DNA from: an uncultured Phycicoccus sp.
GTDB lineage: Bacteria; Actinomycetota; Actinomycetes; Actinomycetales; Dermatophilaceae
DNA length: 64,000 nucleotides
Assembly (NCBI RefSeq): GCF_947495705.1
Contig: NZ_CANLZR010000003.1
Location: 341,199 to 405,198, forward strand
Direction of reading: 5' to 3'
The notes below the pieces were generated by a model. That model was not told the origin of the DNA. It worked only from the letters and a program-made list of their open reading frames with translations, and searched no databases. Each line of letters begins with the position of its first letter. Positions within the stretch are counted from its first letter, which is position 1. Position numbers and translations under genes: made by a program. Below are positions 51,969 to 62,493 of this stretch, one piece after another.

Positions 51969-53402
51969 GTGACTCTCAGGCTTTTCGACTCCCTCACGCA
52001 TGAGCTGCGTGACTTCGTCCCCGTCGTGCCCGGCAAGGCAGGGATCTACATCTGTGGGCTCACGACCCAGGCGCCCCCGCACATCGGCCACGTCCGCTTC
52101 GCCGTCGCGTTCGACGTCCTGCGCCGCTGGCTCGAGCGGGGCCACGGCTACGACGTCACCCTGATCCGCAACGTCACCGACATCGACGACAAGATCCTCG
52201 CGAAGTCCGCCGAGGCCGGCGAGCCGTGGTTCGCCCTGTCGTACCGCAACGAGATGGAGACCGCCGACGCCCTCGAGTCGCTCGGTGTCCTGCGACCCAC
52301 CTACGAGCCGCGGGCCACCGGTCACGTCCCCGAGATGGTCGCGCTCATGGAGACCCTCGTCGGCAAGGGGCACGCGTACGCCGCCGCCGACGGCTCCGGC
52401 GACGTGTACTTCGACGTGCGCAGCTGGCCGAACTACGGCGAGCTCACCCACCAGCGGGTCGACGACATGTCCGACGCCGAGGACGCCGACCCGCGCGGCA
52501 AGCGCGACCCTCGCGACTTCGCCCTCTGGAAGGGCCGCAAGACCACCGAGCCCGAGACCGCCTCGTGGCCCACCCCGTACGGCGTGGGTCGCCCGGGCTG
52601 GCACCTCGAGTGCTCGGCGATGGCGCGCAAGTATCTCGGCGACACCTTCGACATCCACGGCGGCGGGGTCGACCTGCGCTTCCCGCACCACGAGAACGAG
52701 GTCGCCCAGTCGCGGGCGGCGGGCCTCGGCTTCGCGAACTACTGGCTGCACAACGCGTGGGTGACGATGGGCGGCGAGAAGATGAGCAAGTCGCTCGGCA
52801 ACTCGCTGCGGGTCAGCGAGGTCGTGCGCGCCTACCGCCCTCTCGCCGTCCGCTACTACCTGACCGCCGCGCACTACCGCTCGACGATCGAGTACCACGA
52901 GGGCTCCATCGAGGAGGCCGCCACGACGGTCGAGCGGATCGAGGGCTTCCTGCGCCGGGCGCTCCCGGGCGTCGACACCCTCGTCCCCGACGGCACCGCC
53001 GCGCTGCCGGCGGACTTCCGGGAGGCGATGGACGACGACCTCGGGGTGTCCGACGCCCTCGCCGTCCTGCACCAGTCGGTCCGGGCCGGCAACACCGCCC
53101 TCGACGACGGAGACCACGACGACGCGGCCGCCATCGCGCGGGGCGTCGTGGCCATGGCCGATGTGCTCGGGGTCAACCCGCTGGACCCGGTGTGGTCCGA
53201 CGGCGGGTCCGACGCCGACGACGCCACCGCGGCGCTCGACGCCCTCGTCGCCGACCGGGTCGCTGCCCGGGCCGCGGCCCGGTCGGCGCGCGACTACGAG
53301 ACCGCGGACTCCATCCGCGACCAGCTGACCGCTGCCGGGATCGCCCTCGAGGACACCGCCGCCGGTGTCCGCTGGTCGCTCACCCGGGGCAAGGGAGATT
53401 GA
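51969..53402 (+). CDS. cysS: Cysteinyl-tRNA synthetase
   Basis: This 477-residue class I synthetase has the HIGH motif in [12 protein letters not shown], zinc-site residues (Cys near residue 28, later SAMARKYLG and HHENEVAQS) and [10 protein letters not shown]. The usual CGPTVYD before HIGH reads CGLTTQA here, a variant seen in actinobacteria. TACCCT (51956-51961) and seven bases precede the GTG, so the mRNA is probably leaderless. The rlmB gene follows after 1 bp. Confidence 0.97.
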   Translation: MTLRLFDSLTHELRDFVPVVPGKAGIYICGLTTQAPPHIGHVRFAVAFDVLRRWLERGHGYDVTLIRNVTDIDDKILAKSAEAGEPWFALSYRNEMETADALESLGVLRPTYEPRATGHVPEMVALMETLVGKGHAYAAADGSGDVYFDVRSWPNYGELTHQRVDDMSDAEDADPRGKRDPRDFALWKGRKTTEPETASWPTPYGVGRPGWHLECSAMARKYLGDTFDIHGGGVDLRFPHHENEVAQSRAAGLGFANYWLHNAWVTMGGEKMSKSLGNSLRVSEVVRAYRPLAVRYYLTAAHYRSTIEYHEGSIEEAATTVERIEGFLRRALPGVDTLVPDGTAALPADFREAMDDDLGVSDALAVLHQSVRAGNTALDDGDHDDAAAIARGVVAMADVLGVNPLDPVWSDGGSDADDATAALDALVADRVAARAAARSARDYETADSIRDQLTAAGIALEDTAAGVRWSLTRGKGD

Positions 53403-53403
53403 C

Positions 53404-54351
53404 GTGGCCGGGAACTCACAACGCCGAGGCGCCATCCGCAAGGGCAGCAAGAAGGGCCCCACCGTCGGGTCCGGCGGCCAGCGCCGCCGCGGGCTCGAGG
53501 GCAAGGGGCCGACGCCCAAGGCCGGCGACCGCCCCAACCACAAGGCCCACAAGTCGGCCAAGCCGGCCGGCCGCTCCGGCGGCCGGTCCGGGGGCCGCAA
53601 GGCCCCGGCGACCAGCGAGGTCGTCGCGGGACGTAACTCCGTGCTCGAGGCGCTGCGGGCCGACGTGCCGGTGACGACGATGTACATCGCGGGCCGGATC
53701 GACGCCGACGACCGGGTCCGCGAGGCCATCAAGACCGCCACCGGCCGCGCCATCCCCATCCTCGAGACGCCCCGTGGCGAGCTGGACCGGCTCACCGACG
53801 GTGCCGTCCACCAGGGTCTGGCGATCCAGGTCCCGCCGTACTCGTACGCGCACCCGAACGACCTGCTCGACTCCGAGCTGCCCGGCATCCCGCTCCTGGT
53901 CGCGCTCGACGGCATCACCGACCCCCGCAACCTCGGTGCCATCGTGCGCTCGGTCGGCGCCTTCGGAGGGCACGGCGTCATCGTGCCGAGCCGCCGCTCG
54001 GCCGGGATGACCGCCAGCGCGTGGAAGACCTCCGCCGGAGCGGCCGCACGCATCCCGGTGGCCCAGGCCGCCAACCTGACCCGGGCGCTCGAGGACTACC
54101 GCAAGGCCGGGTTCTTCGTCATCGGCCTCGACATGGACGGCGACGTCGAGCTGCCCGACCTCGCGCTCGCCTCCGAGCCGCTCGTCGTCGTCGTCGGCTC
54201 CGAGGGCAAGGGGCTCTCGCGGCTCGTCCGCGAGACGTGCGACCAGATCGTCTCGGTCCCGATGACCTCGGCCGTCGAGTCCCTCAACGCCGGGATCGCC
54301 ACCGGCGTCACCCTCTACGAGGTGGCCCGCCGGCGCCGCGGCCGGGACTGA
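53404..54351 (+). CDS. rlmB: 23S rRNA 2'-O-methyltransferase RlmB (SpoU family)
   Basis: This 315-residue protein has about 70 basic, disordered N-terminal residues. A substrate-binding domain follows ([20 protein letters not shown]), then the SPOUT knot domain with [40 protein letters not shown] and [17 protein letters not shown]. The GTG at 53404 is 1 bp after cysS, as in the conserved cysS-rlmB pair. Confidence 0.96.
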   Translation: MAGNSQRRGAIRKGSKKGPTVGSGGQRRRGLEGKGPTPKAGDRPNHKAHKSAKPAGRSGGRSGGRKAPATSEVVAGRNSVLEALRADVPVTTMYIAGRIDADDRVREAIKTATGRAIPILETPRGELDRLTDGAVHQGLAIQVPPYSYAHPNDLLDSELPGIPLLVALDGITDPRNLGAIVRSVGAFGGHGVIVPSRRSAGMTASAWKTSAGAAARIPVAQAANLTRALEDYRKAGFFVIGLDMDGDVELPDLALASEPLVVVVGSEGKGLSRLVRETCDQIVSVPMTSAVESLNAGIATGVTLYEVARRRRGRD

Positions 54352-54444
54352 CCGGCCCCGGCCGGGGCAGCGGTGCCCGGCCCCCCGTGCCACGATCGAG
54401 GCACGACCGGGCCACCTCGGCCCGGTGCGACCGAGGGGAGCCCC

Positions 54445-55032
54445 ATGTCCGACCAGCCACCCACCGAGCCGCGGCCCCACGGGTTCCAGTCCTCCTCGCC
54501 GCCCCCGCCGCCCCCGCCGAACCCCTACGGCGCAGCGCCGGCGTACGACCTGCCCCCGGCCGCTGAGCCCGTGACCCGCGCGCGGTCGATGGACCTCGCC
54601 GTCCTCCTCATGCGGGTGGGTGCGGGACTGTCGCTGCTCTCCGTCCTGACGGTGTTCGTCCTGGGCGACCAGATCAGGACCGCGGTCGAGGAGGGGCTCC
54701 AGGAGTCCGGGACGAGCCTCGACCCGGGCGTCGTGGATGCGGCGATCTCGGTCGCGACCGTCTTCGGAGTCATCGTCGGCCTGCTCGGGGCGGGCCTGTG
54801 GCTCCTCATGGCCTGGGCCAACGGCCGTGGCAGATCCTGGGCCCGGATCGTCGCCACCGTCCTCTTCGGGATCAGCGCCGCCAGCTTCGTCTTCGCCCTC
54901 ACCCAGCCCCAGGCCGGGCTCGAGCGCGTGCTCGACGCCCTCACCGTGCTGCTCGGCGCGGTCATCATGGTCCTCCTGTGGAAGCGGGAGTCCTCGGCCT
55001 ACTACGCCGCGATGTCGGCTCGTCGACAGTGA
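54445..55032 (+). CDS. Proline-rich-headed membrane protein
   Basis: This 195-residue protein has a Pro/Ser-rich cytoplasmic head (residues 1-45, including PPPPPPPNPYG) and four membrane helices (LLMRVGAGLSLLSVLTVFVL; VFGVIVGLLGAGLWLLMAWA; IVATVLFGISAASFVFAL; LTVLLGAVIMVLLW). GAGGGGAG precedes the ATG. No family function is known; similar Pro-rich membrane proteins are abundant in actinobacteria. Confidence 0.85.
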   Translation: MSDQPPTEPRPHGFQSSSPPPPPPPNPYGAAPAYDLPPAAEPVTRARSMDLAVLLMRVGAGLSLLSVLTVFVLGDQIRTAVEEGLQESGTSLDPGVVDAAISVATVFGVIVGLLGAGLWLLMAWANGRGRSWARIVATVLFGISAASFVFALTQPQAGLERVLDALTVLLGAVIMVLLWKRESSAYYAAMSARRQ

Positions 55033-55185
55033 CATCGGGCGTCTCGGGGAGGCAGACACCCGCAGCCCCGCTCGCGTCCATCTCCGCGTGGTTGCTCGAT
55101 AACGGAGACCGCGCTGTGGAAGGATCGGCGCCGCCGGGACGACCCGGCGGGGGCCGACGCCTCCCATGAACTCAGAGAGGTGACC

Positions 55186-55560
55186 ATGTCTGACTACGGA
55201 TCGACCCCCCCGCCCCCGCCCCCGCCCGGTGGTGGCGGCGGCGACTACGCGGCCCCGCCGCCCCCGGCCGGCGGGATGGGTGGCGGCGCCGTCGACCACC
55301 CCAAGGGCATCACCATCCTCGTCCTCGGCATCCTGTCGCTCGTGTGCTGCTCCCCGCTGGGCATCGTCGCCCTCATCATGGGCAACAACGCGCTCAAGGA
55401 GATCGACGCTCAGCCGGGCCGCTACAGCAACCGCCAGATCGTCCAGATCGGCCGGATCCTCGGCATCGTCGGCATCGTCTTCCTCGTGCTGAGCCTGCTG
55501 TGGATCCTCTTCTTCGGCGGCCTCGCGGTCCTCTCCGGCGGTTCCTCCACCTCGTACTGA
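55186..55560 (+). CDS. DUF4190 membrane protein
   Basis: The 124-residue product has a Pro/Gly-rich head (residues 1-38) and a DUF4190 core: ITILVLGILSLVCCSPLGIV, GNNALKEIDAQPGRYSNRQI, then a second helix. ATG 55186 with GAGAGG upstream was chosen over GTG 55180. It is 1 bp from the DUF2752 gene, and the pair is probably cotranscribed. Confidence 0.9.
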   Translation: MSDYGSTPPPPPPPGGGGGDYAAPPPPAGGMGGGAVDHPKGITILVLGILSLVCCSPLGIVALIMGNNALKEIDAQPGRYSNRQIVQIGRILGIVGIVFLVLSLLWILFFGGLAVLSGGSSTSY

Positions 55561-55561
55561 G

Positions 55562-56002
55562 ATGACGACCGTGCAGCAGGCGGCGCCCACCCGGCTCGAC
55601 ACGCCCGGGTGGCGCCGCCTCCTGCCGCACGCGGGGGTCGCCGCGGGGGTCGCGGCGGCCACGACGTACGTGTGGGCGGTCGACCCCAACCAGCCCGGCC
55701 ACTACCCGCTCTGCCCCACCTTCGCGCTCGCGGGCATCTACTGCCCCGGCTGCGGCATGCTGCGGGCCACCCACGACCTCACCCACCTCGACGTCGCCGG
55801 GGCCGTGGCGATGAACCCCCTCGCGCTCCCGCTGTACGCCGGGGTGTTCGTGCTCTTCCTCGTCTGGGTCAGAGCCACCTGGCAGCGGCGGCAGCTGCGC
55901 TGGGACCCCCCGACCTGGATGCCCGCCGCGCTCGCGGTCGCGTTCGTCGCGTTCACGGTCGCCCGCAACATCCCCGGGTGGACCTGGCTCGCACCGGCCT
56001 GA
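55562..56002 (+). CDS. DUF2752 membrane protein
   Basis: This 146-residue protein has three membrane helices and the DUF2752 Cys motif CPTFALAGIYCPGCGMLRAT in the extracytoplasmic loop, followed by HDLTHLD. The three Cys may bind metal or form a disulphide. The function is unknown. It follows the DUF4190 gene by one base and converges with the DUF4032 gene. Confidence 0.92.
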   Translation: MTTVQQAAPTRLDTPGWRRLLPHAGVAAGVAAATTYVWAVDPNQPGHYPLCPTFALAGIYCPGCGMLRATHDLTHLDVAGAVAMNPLALPLYAGVFVLFLVWVRATWQRRQLRWDPPTWMPAALAVAFVAFTVARNIPGWTWLAPA

Positions 56003-56023
56003 GGACCCGCGGCGCCGGCGCGG

Positions 56024-57274
56024 TCAGCGCCGGCCCTCGTCGGCGAGCACCGGCAGCTCCTCGGTGTCGACCCCCACCACCGCCCGCTCGTCGGGCTTGC
56101 TCGGCAGCACGTTCTCGATGTAGTCCTCGAGCGCCTCGGTGATCGGGATGTCGTGCTGTGCCCGCTCCGCGAGGTACCAGCGGTGCTCGAGCACCTCGTG
56201 GAACACCTCGGCCGGTTCGAGCTTGGCGACCAGAGCCCGGGGGACCCCGCGGACCACGGGCTCGTAGACGTTGGCCAGCCAGTCGTGGGCGACGATCTCC
56301 TCGTCCTCGCCCTGACGGCCGGTGGACGCCGAGAACACCTCGAGGTCGTTGAGCAGGCGGCGTGCCTGGTTCTCGCGGACGTCGAGCCCGGTGAGCCGGA
56401 GGAGCCGCCGCGAGTGGTGGCCCGCGTCGACGACCTTCGGCTGCAGCCGGATGGACGTGCCGTCGATGTCGGTCGTGATCTCGAGCTCGTCGACGTCGAA
56501 GCCCAGCTTGTTGAGCCGGCGGATGCGGTCGTCGACGCGCCACCGCTCGGAGTCGTCGACGACCTCCTCGCTGGTCAGGGCACCCCAGAGGTCGTGGTAC
56601 CGGGTGAGGATGCGCTCGCTCACCTCCACGGGGTCGCGCTCCTCCTGCAGCAGCCCGCCCGCGTCGAGGTCCATCAGCTCACCGGCGATGTTGACCCGCG
56701 CGATCTCGAGGTCGTGCTCGCGCTGCCCCCGGCTCAGCCGGTCGCGCAGCTCGCCGGTCTCGGCGTCCACGAGGTAGGCCGAGAAGGCCCCGGCGTCGCG
56801 GCGGAACAGGGTGTTGGACAGCGACACGTCCCCCCACCAGAAGCCGGTGAGGTGCAGTCGCACGAGGAGCACGGCGAGAGCGTCGATGAGCCGGGTCGCG
56901 GTGCCCTTGCGCAGCGACTGGCTGTACAGCGCCCGGTAGGGCAGCGAGAACTGCAGGTGGCGCGTGACGAGGCAGGCGTCGAGGGGCTCGCCGTCCTTGT
57001 CGACGCGGCCGCTGACGACGGCGAACGCCTCGACCGCGGGCAGGTGCAGCCGGGCGAGGTTGCGGAGCATGTCGTACTCGCGGCGGGCGATGTCGTCCTT
57101 GATCTCCTTGACGGCCAGCACCCCTCCGGAGAGCCGGACGAACCGGACGACGTGCCGCGAGATGCCGCGGGGGAGGGCCGCGAGGATCTCCTCCGGCCAC
57201 TCCTCGAGCGGCGTGCGCCAGGGCAGGTCGAGCAGGGCCGGGTCGTGACGGGCGGCGGTGAGCTCGAGGGCCAT
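56024..57274 (-). CDS. DUF4032 kinase-like protein
   Basis: This 416-residue soluble protein has a kinase-like first half: VLAVKEIKDDIARREYDMLR gives a Lys and helix-C Glu, GDVSLSNTLF resembles a catalytic loop with Asn, and VDAETGE takes the place of DFG. A DUF4032 C-terminal half follows (LEHRWYLAERAQHDIPITEA). It resembles lipopolysaccharide or small-molecule kinases, but activity is unproven. A strong hairpin at 57320-57352 lies 45 bp upstream, isolating it from msiK. Confidence 0.85.
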   Translation of the reverse strand: MALELTAARHDPALLDLPWRTPLEEWPEEILAALPRGISRHVVRFVRLSGGVLAVKEIKDDIARREYDMLRNLARLHLPAVEAFAVVSGRVDKDGEPLDACLVTRHLQFSLPYRALYSQSLRKGTATRLIDALAVLLVRLHLTGFWWGDVSLSNTLFRRDAGAFSAYLVDAETGELRDRLSRGQREHDLEIARVNIAGELMDLDAGGLLQEERDPVEVSERILTRYHDLWGALTSEEVVDDSERWRVDDRIRRLNKLGFDVDELEITTDIDGTSIRLQPKVVDAGHHSRRLLRLTGLDVRENQARRLLNDLEVFSASTGRQGEDEEIVAHDWLANVYEPVVRGVPRALVAKLEPAEVFHEVLEHRWYLAERAQHDIPITEALEDYIENVLPSKPDERAVVGVDTEELPVLADEGRR

Positions 57275-57319
57275 CGGTGGCCTTCCTTCGTCGAGGCCTG
57301 CGCGGCAGGCGGGACGGGA

Positions 57320-57352
57320 GACGCCCCGGACGAGAGGCTCGTCCGGGGCGTC
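57320..57352 (-). terminator. Terminator after msiK
   Basis: Arms 57320-57333 and 57339-57352 are perfect 14-bp GC-rich inverted copies around a 5-base loop, 30 bp past the msiK stop on the - strand. No U tract is present, as is usual in high-GC actinobacteria. Confidence 0.8.
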
Positions 57353-57381
57353 GCCGGTCTACGGTCGAGTCGGCGGGTGCG

Positions 57382-58482
<1,101 letters not shown>

Positions 58483-58678
58483 GGCGTCTTTGCCTTTCCT
58501 TCACCGGCAGGAACGTGCCGGACGATCCGTCGTAAAGGGGGGTGGAGCTCCCACTCGCGTCGGTGCAAGCGGTTTCGCCAGTATGCCCGACCCGGGGTGA
58601 GGGGGCCAGGGCTGTCCACTCCGTGCACACCGGCGTGCACCTCTGGCGCGCCGCCGCCGGTCCCCTTACGGTGGTGGC

Positions 58679-59107
58679 ATGAGGATCGCCGACGTCGTGA
58701 AGCGCAAGGGTGCGGAGGTCGTCACCGTGCGCTCCGACGCCACCGTCACCGAGCTCCTGGCCCTCCTGGACGAGCACCGGATCGGCGCCGTCGTCGTCAG
58801 CGACGACGACGGCTCGGTGCACGGGATCGTCAGTGAGCGCGACATCGTGCGGCACCTGCACACCGACGGGGCGGCGCTGCTCGACGCCCCGGTCAGCCAG
58901 ATCATGACGGCGGACGTGCACACCTGCGCCCCCGAGGACGCCCTCGAGGACATGGCGGCCGAGATGACCGAGCGCCGCATCCGGCACGTGCCCGTCGTCG
59001 TCGACGGTCGGCTCGCCGCCATCGTGAGCATCGGCGACATCGTGAAGTTCCGCATCGACACCCTCCAGACCGAGCGCGACCAGCTCCGCGACTACATCCA
59101 GCAGTAG
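58679..59107 (+). CDS. Two-CBS-domain protein
   Basis: This 142-residue protein consists of a CBS pair (VRSDATVTELLALLDEHRIG; MTADVHTCAPEDALEDMAAE) and a short helical tail. Stand-alone CBS pairs bind adenine nucleotides and act as energy sensors or partners. TACGGT (58667-58672) and six bases precede the ATG (leaderless). It is divergent from msiK. Confidence 0.9.
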   Translation: MRIADVVKRKGAEVVTVRSDATVTELLALLDEHRIGAVVVSDDDGSVHGIVSERDIVRHLHTDGAALLDAPVSQIMTADVHTCAPEDALEDMAAEMTERRIRHVPVVVDGRLAAIVSIGDIVKFRIDTLQTERDQLRDYIQQ

Positions 59108-59162
59108 CGGCACGCCCCGCGGCTTGGAGGGTCCGCCCAGGAAGACGGCCTACCGTGGAGGC

Positions 59163-60860
59163 ATGACCGCCGACGCCCGAGCCGACGGCCACGCGCCCGA
59201 GGACCCCGACGAGCCGAGCGAGCACGCCCGGCTCGGGCAGTACCGGCTGGTCCAGCGCCTCGGCGAGGGCGGCATGGGGGTCGTCCACCTGGCCCTCGAC
59301 CGGCACGGGCGGGCGTTCGCGCTCAAGCTGCTGCGTCAGCACGTCGCGGACGACCCGGACGCCCGGGCCCGGCTGGCCCGTGAGGTCGACACCCTGAGCC
59401 GCATCCGCAGCCCGTTCGTCGCGCCGGTCGTCGACGCCGACGTCGACGGCGAGACCCCGTACGTCGTGACCCGGTTCGTCGACGGCCCCTCGCTCGACGA
59501 GCGGGTCGAGGCGCGGGGGCCGCTGACCCCGGGCGAGCTGCACCACGTCTCGGCCGGGCTCGCCGAGGCCCTCGACGCCATCCACTCGGCCGGCGTCGTC
59601 CACCGCGACGTCAAGCCGGGCAACGTGCTGCTCGTCGACGGCGAGGACCCGGTCCTCATCGACTTCGGCATCGCCCACCTCGTCGACGACGTGCGGCTCA
59701 CGAGCGCCGGCCTGGTCATGGGCACGCCCGGGTACCTCGCCCCCGAGGTCGTCAGCGGCGAGGACGTCACCCCGGCGACCGACTGGTGGGGGTGGGCCGC
59801 GACCACCGCCTTCGCGGCGTCGGGCACCCCGCCGTTCGGCCGCGGCACGATGAACGCCGTCCTCGCGCGGGTCGCCTCGGGCGAGCCCGACCTCGTCGCC
59901 GTCGACCCGCGGATCGAGCCGCTGCTGTACGCCGCGCTGTCGCCGTACCCCGACGAGCGGCCACACCAGGCCGAGGTGGTCCGCGCCCTGGAGTCGTACG
60001 CGCACGGGGCTCCGGCCACCGAGGCGATCCAGGTGCGGCGGTCACGGCCGCGCACCGCGGTCCTCGACGCGCACCACACCGCCGCCCTGCCGGCCGTGCC
60101 GGCGCCGGTGACCGGCGCCCCACCGGACTGGTCGGCCCCCGTGACGCAGCCGCCCCCGCCGGTGGCCGGACCGGTGGACCCCCGGCGGGCCCTGCCCTCC
60201 GCGCCCTTCCCGGAGGACGACGAGGAGGACGTCGTCCGGGTCGCCACCGACCCGCGCATCGGCCTGCCGACCCGCACCGGGACGCTCCTGGCGCTGCTCG
60301 CGCTGCTCGTCGGGGGCATGGTGGCCGCCCCCCTCGTCGCGCTCGCCGCCCTGCTCGGCTGGATGGTCCTCGCCCGGACGTCCGACCGCTCCGTCACCTC
60401 CCTGGTCATGCGCCGCCACGAGCGGGGCGCCCGAGGCAGCGACGTCGCCCTGGCGGTGGCGAGCAGCCCCTGGCACCTGCTGGTCGGGCTGGTCGGCACC
60501 GTCGTCACGGGCGTGCTCCCGCTGCTCGTCGGGGTGTGCGCGCTGTTCGCCGCGGCGCTCGTCCTCGGCACGGTCCAGTCCCAGCCGGTGCGCACCGACG
60601 CGGTCGTGCCGCTCGTCGCCGCGGCGGTGTTCACGGCCCTGACGGCGTGGTGGGGCCCCGGGGGCGCGAGCCTGCGGCGAGGCAGCCGCAGCATGGTCCG
60701 CGGCTTCACCGTCCACCCGGGGGTGCGGCAGGCCGTGGCCGTGGCCCTGCTGCTCGTCGCCGCCGGCCTCGTCGCCGTCACGGTCAGCCGTGGCATGCCG
60801 TGGTGGTGGCCCCTTGCCGACGCGCCCGGATGGGTGCGGGAAGTGACTCCGACGCTGTGA
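59163..60860 (+). CDS. Ser/Thr protein kinase with C-terminal membrane domain
   Basis: Residues 25-280 of this 565-residue protein form a Hanks-type kinase: LGEGGMGVVHLAL, ALKLL lysine, HRDVKPGNV, DFGIAH and GTPGYLAPEV. A Pro/Ala-rich linker is followed by a multi-pass membrane region of about five helices (from residue 375 on) with no known sensor motif. This layout differs from PknA/PknB. TACCGT (59151-59156) and six bases precede the ATG (leaderless). Its stop overlaps the exporter gene (GTGA), implying functional linkage. Confidence 0.9.
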   Translation: MTADARADGHAPEDPDEPSEHARLGQYRLVQRLGEGGMGVVHLALDRHGRAFALKLLRQHVADDPDARARLAREVDTLSRIRSPFVAPVVDADVDGETPYVVTRFVDGPSLDERVEARGPLTPGELHHVSAGLAEALDAIHSAGVVHRDVKPGNVLLVDGEDPVLIDFGIAHLVDDVRLTSAGLVMGTPGYLAPEVVSGEDVTPATDWWGWAATTAFAASGTPPFGRGTMNAVLARVASGEPDLVAVDPRIEPLLYAALSPYPDERPHQAEVVRALESYAHGAPATEAIQVRRSRPRTAVLDAHHTAALPAVPAPVTGAPPDWSAPVTQPPPPVAGPVDPRRALPSAPFPEDDEEDVVRVATDPRIGLPTRTGTLLALLALLVGGMVAAPLVALAALLGWMVLARTSDRSVTSLVMRRHERGARGSDVALAVASSPWHLLVGLVGTVVTGVLPLLVGVCALFAAALVLGTVQSQPVRTDAVVPLVAAAVFTALTAWWGPGGASLRRGSRSMVRGFTVHPGVRQAVAVALLLVAAGLVAVTVSRGMPWWWPLADAPGWVREVTPTL

Positions 60861-62392
60861 GCAACCCCAAACCCCGCCGCCCGCGGATGCTGCGCGGCGA
60901 CGTCCCGACCGAGCCGATGCCGATGCTCGACCTGCTGCGGCGCACGCCGTACCGGCACGCCCGGATCCCCGACGCGGCCGCCGAGGACGAGTCGGTGCGC
61001 CGCGGCCTCGACCTCGCCGTACGCGTCGGCGAGGTCATGCTGCGCTGTGGCGCGGGCGCGCCCCAGGTCGAGGGCGCCATCGCGGCGACCGCCGCCGCCG
61101 CCGGCGTCGACCGGGTCGAGCTGGACATCACGATGCAGTCGATCATCCTCCAGGCCCGCAGCAGCGCCGGCCGCGAGCACACCCTGCTCAAGGTGGTGCG
61201 GCGGACCCGGTTCGACTACGGCCGCCTCATGGCGGTGCACCGGCTCGTCCGCTCGCTCGTCGACGGTGACGTGACGACGGACGAGGCGGCGGTACGCCTG
61301 CGGGAGATCGAGCGGCACCCGCGCAACTTCCCGGACTGGGCCCTGTCGATCGCCAATGCGATGCTCGCGTCGGCGGTCGCGGTCATCATCGGCGCCGGGG
61401 CCGTGGCGGCGGCCGTCACCGTGGTCGTCGTGCTCGCCGTCGGCGGCATCGCACGCACCCACGCGAAGGTCGACCTGCCCGAGTTCTACGGCAACGCCAT
61501 CAACGCCTTCGCCGCCACCCTGCTCGCCGGGGTGGCGTACGCCCTCGGGGCGATGGGGCTCATCCCCCTGAGCGGCAGTGAGTTCGCCTTCGTCGTCGCG
61601 GGCGGGATCGTGGCCATGCTGCCGGGGCGCACGATGGCCTCGGCGATCGAGGACGTCATCTTCGGGTACCCGCTCACCGGGGCCGGACGTCTGCTCGCGG
61701 TGCTCCTGTCGCTCACCGGGCTCATCATCGGGATCGCGTCCGGGCTGGGGGTGCTCCTCACCGTCATCGAGTCCTCCGGGGCCTCCTTCGTGTCGCCGTC
61801 GGTGCTCGACCTGCGGGTCAGCCAGGCACCGTTCGTGCCGGCCCTGATCGGCGCCCTCGTCGTCGGGCTGGCGGCGGCCGTCACGGTCCAGAGCCGGCGC
61901 CGGGTCGTTCTCCCCACCGGCCTCCTCACCATCGTCGGGTTCGTCGCCGCCGCGTTGCTGAACCGGTCGCTCGGGGTCGGCATCGTCACCGCCACCGGGC
62001 TCGCCGCGGTGACGATCGGCGTGCTCGGGCGTCTCATCGCACAGCGGATGGACGCGCCGTCGCTCGTGCTCGTCGTCCCCGCCAGCTTCGCCCTGCTGCC
62101 GGGCCTCACGATCTTCCGTGGCCTGTACGAGATGGTGGCGCAGGGCTCGGACCCCGGGCTGCTGTCCCTCCAGTCGGGCATCACGACGCTGCTCAGCGCG
62201 GGCGCCGCGCTGCTCGCCATCGCCACCGGGACCGTGCTCGGTGAGTTCCTCGCCGCCCCGTGGGACCGGCGGATGCGCGGCCAGCCGGCCAAGGCCGCCG
62301 CCGAGAACGCGGCCGAGGACGCCGAGACGGAGCCCGCGGAGGTCCCGCACCGTGAGGGAACCCACGAGGAACGGCCCGCGGGCCCCTCCTGA
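60857..62392 (+). CDS. Threonine/serine exporter family protein (ThrE-like)
   Basis: This 511-residue protein contains the ThrE N-terminal domain (AVRVGEVMLRCGAGAPQVEG, ITMQSIILQARS) and about ten membrane helices. Halves correspond to the paired PF06738/PF12821 domains, including FYGNAINAFAATLLAG and VPASFALLPGLTIFRGLYEM. Corynebacterial ThrE exports threonine and serine. The GTG at 60857 overlaps the kinase stop; ATG 60888 is an alternative. The tail is acidic and disordered. Confidence 0.9.
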   Translation: MSNPKPRRPRMLRGDVPTEPMPMLDLLRRTPYRHARIPDAAAEDESVRRGLDLAVRVGEVMLRCGAGAPQVEGAIAATAAAAGVDRVELDITMQSIILQARSSAGREHTLLKVVRRTRFDYGRLMAVHRLVRSLVDGDVTTDEAAVRLREIERHPRNFPDWALSIANAMLASAVAVIIGAGAVAAAVTVVVVLAVGGIARTHAKVDLPEFYGNAINAFAATLLAGVAYALGAMGLIPLSGSEFAFVVAGGIVAMLPGRTMASAIEDVIFGYPLTGAGRLLAVLLSLTGLIIGIASGLGVLLTVIESSGASFVSPSVLDLRVSQAPFVPALIGALVVGLAAAVTVQSRRRVVLPTGLLTIVGFVAAALLNRSLGVGIVTATGLAAVTIGVLGRLIAQRMDAPSLVLVVPASFALLPGLTIFRGLYEMVAQGSDPGLLSLQSGITTLLSAGAALLAIATGTVLGEFLAAPWDRRMRGQPAKAAAENAAEDAETEPAEVPHREGTHEERPAGPS

Positions 62393-62493
62393 CCGCCGTC
62401 CCGGCGCGCTGACCAGGCCGTTCGCCGACCAGCCGGCCGGCCCGGCGTGGCCAGGTGCCCAGCCGGCGCCGCCTCCGCCTACCCTCTCGTCCC

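Noticed and set aside
51621-54074. Long antisense frame across cysS and rlmB
   Set aside because: It runs through array C and opposite two genes with intact HIGH/KMSKS and SpoU motifs; it is a GC artefact.
59336-62365. Very long open frame antisense to the kinase and exporter genes
   Set aside because: It has shadow-frame composition (Arg/Gly/His-rich, no domains) and runs opposite two genes with clear motifs; high GC removes stops from the antisense frame.
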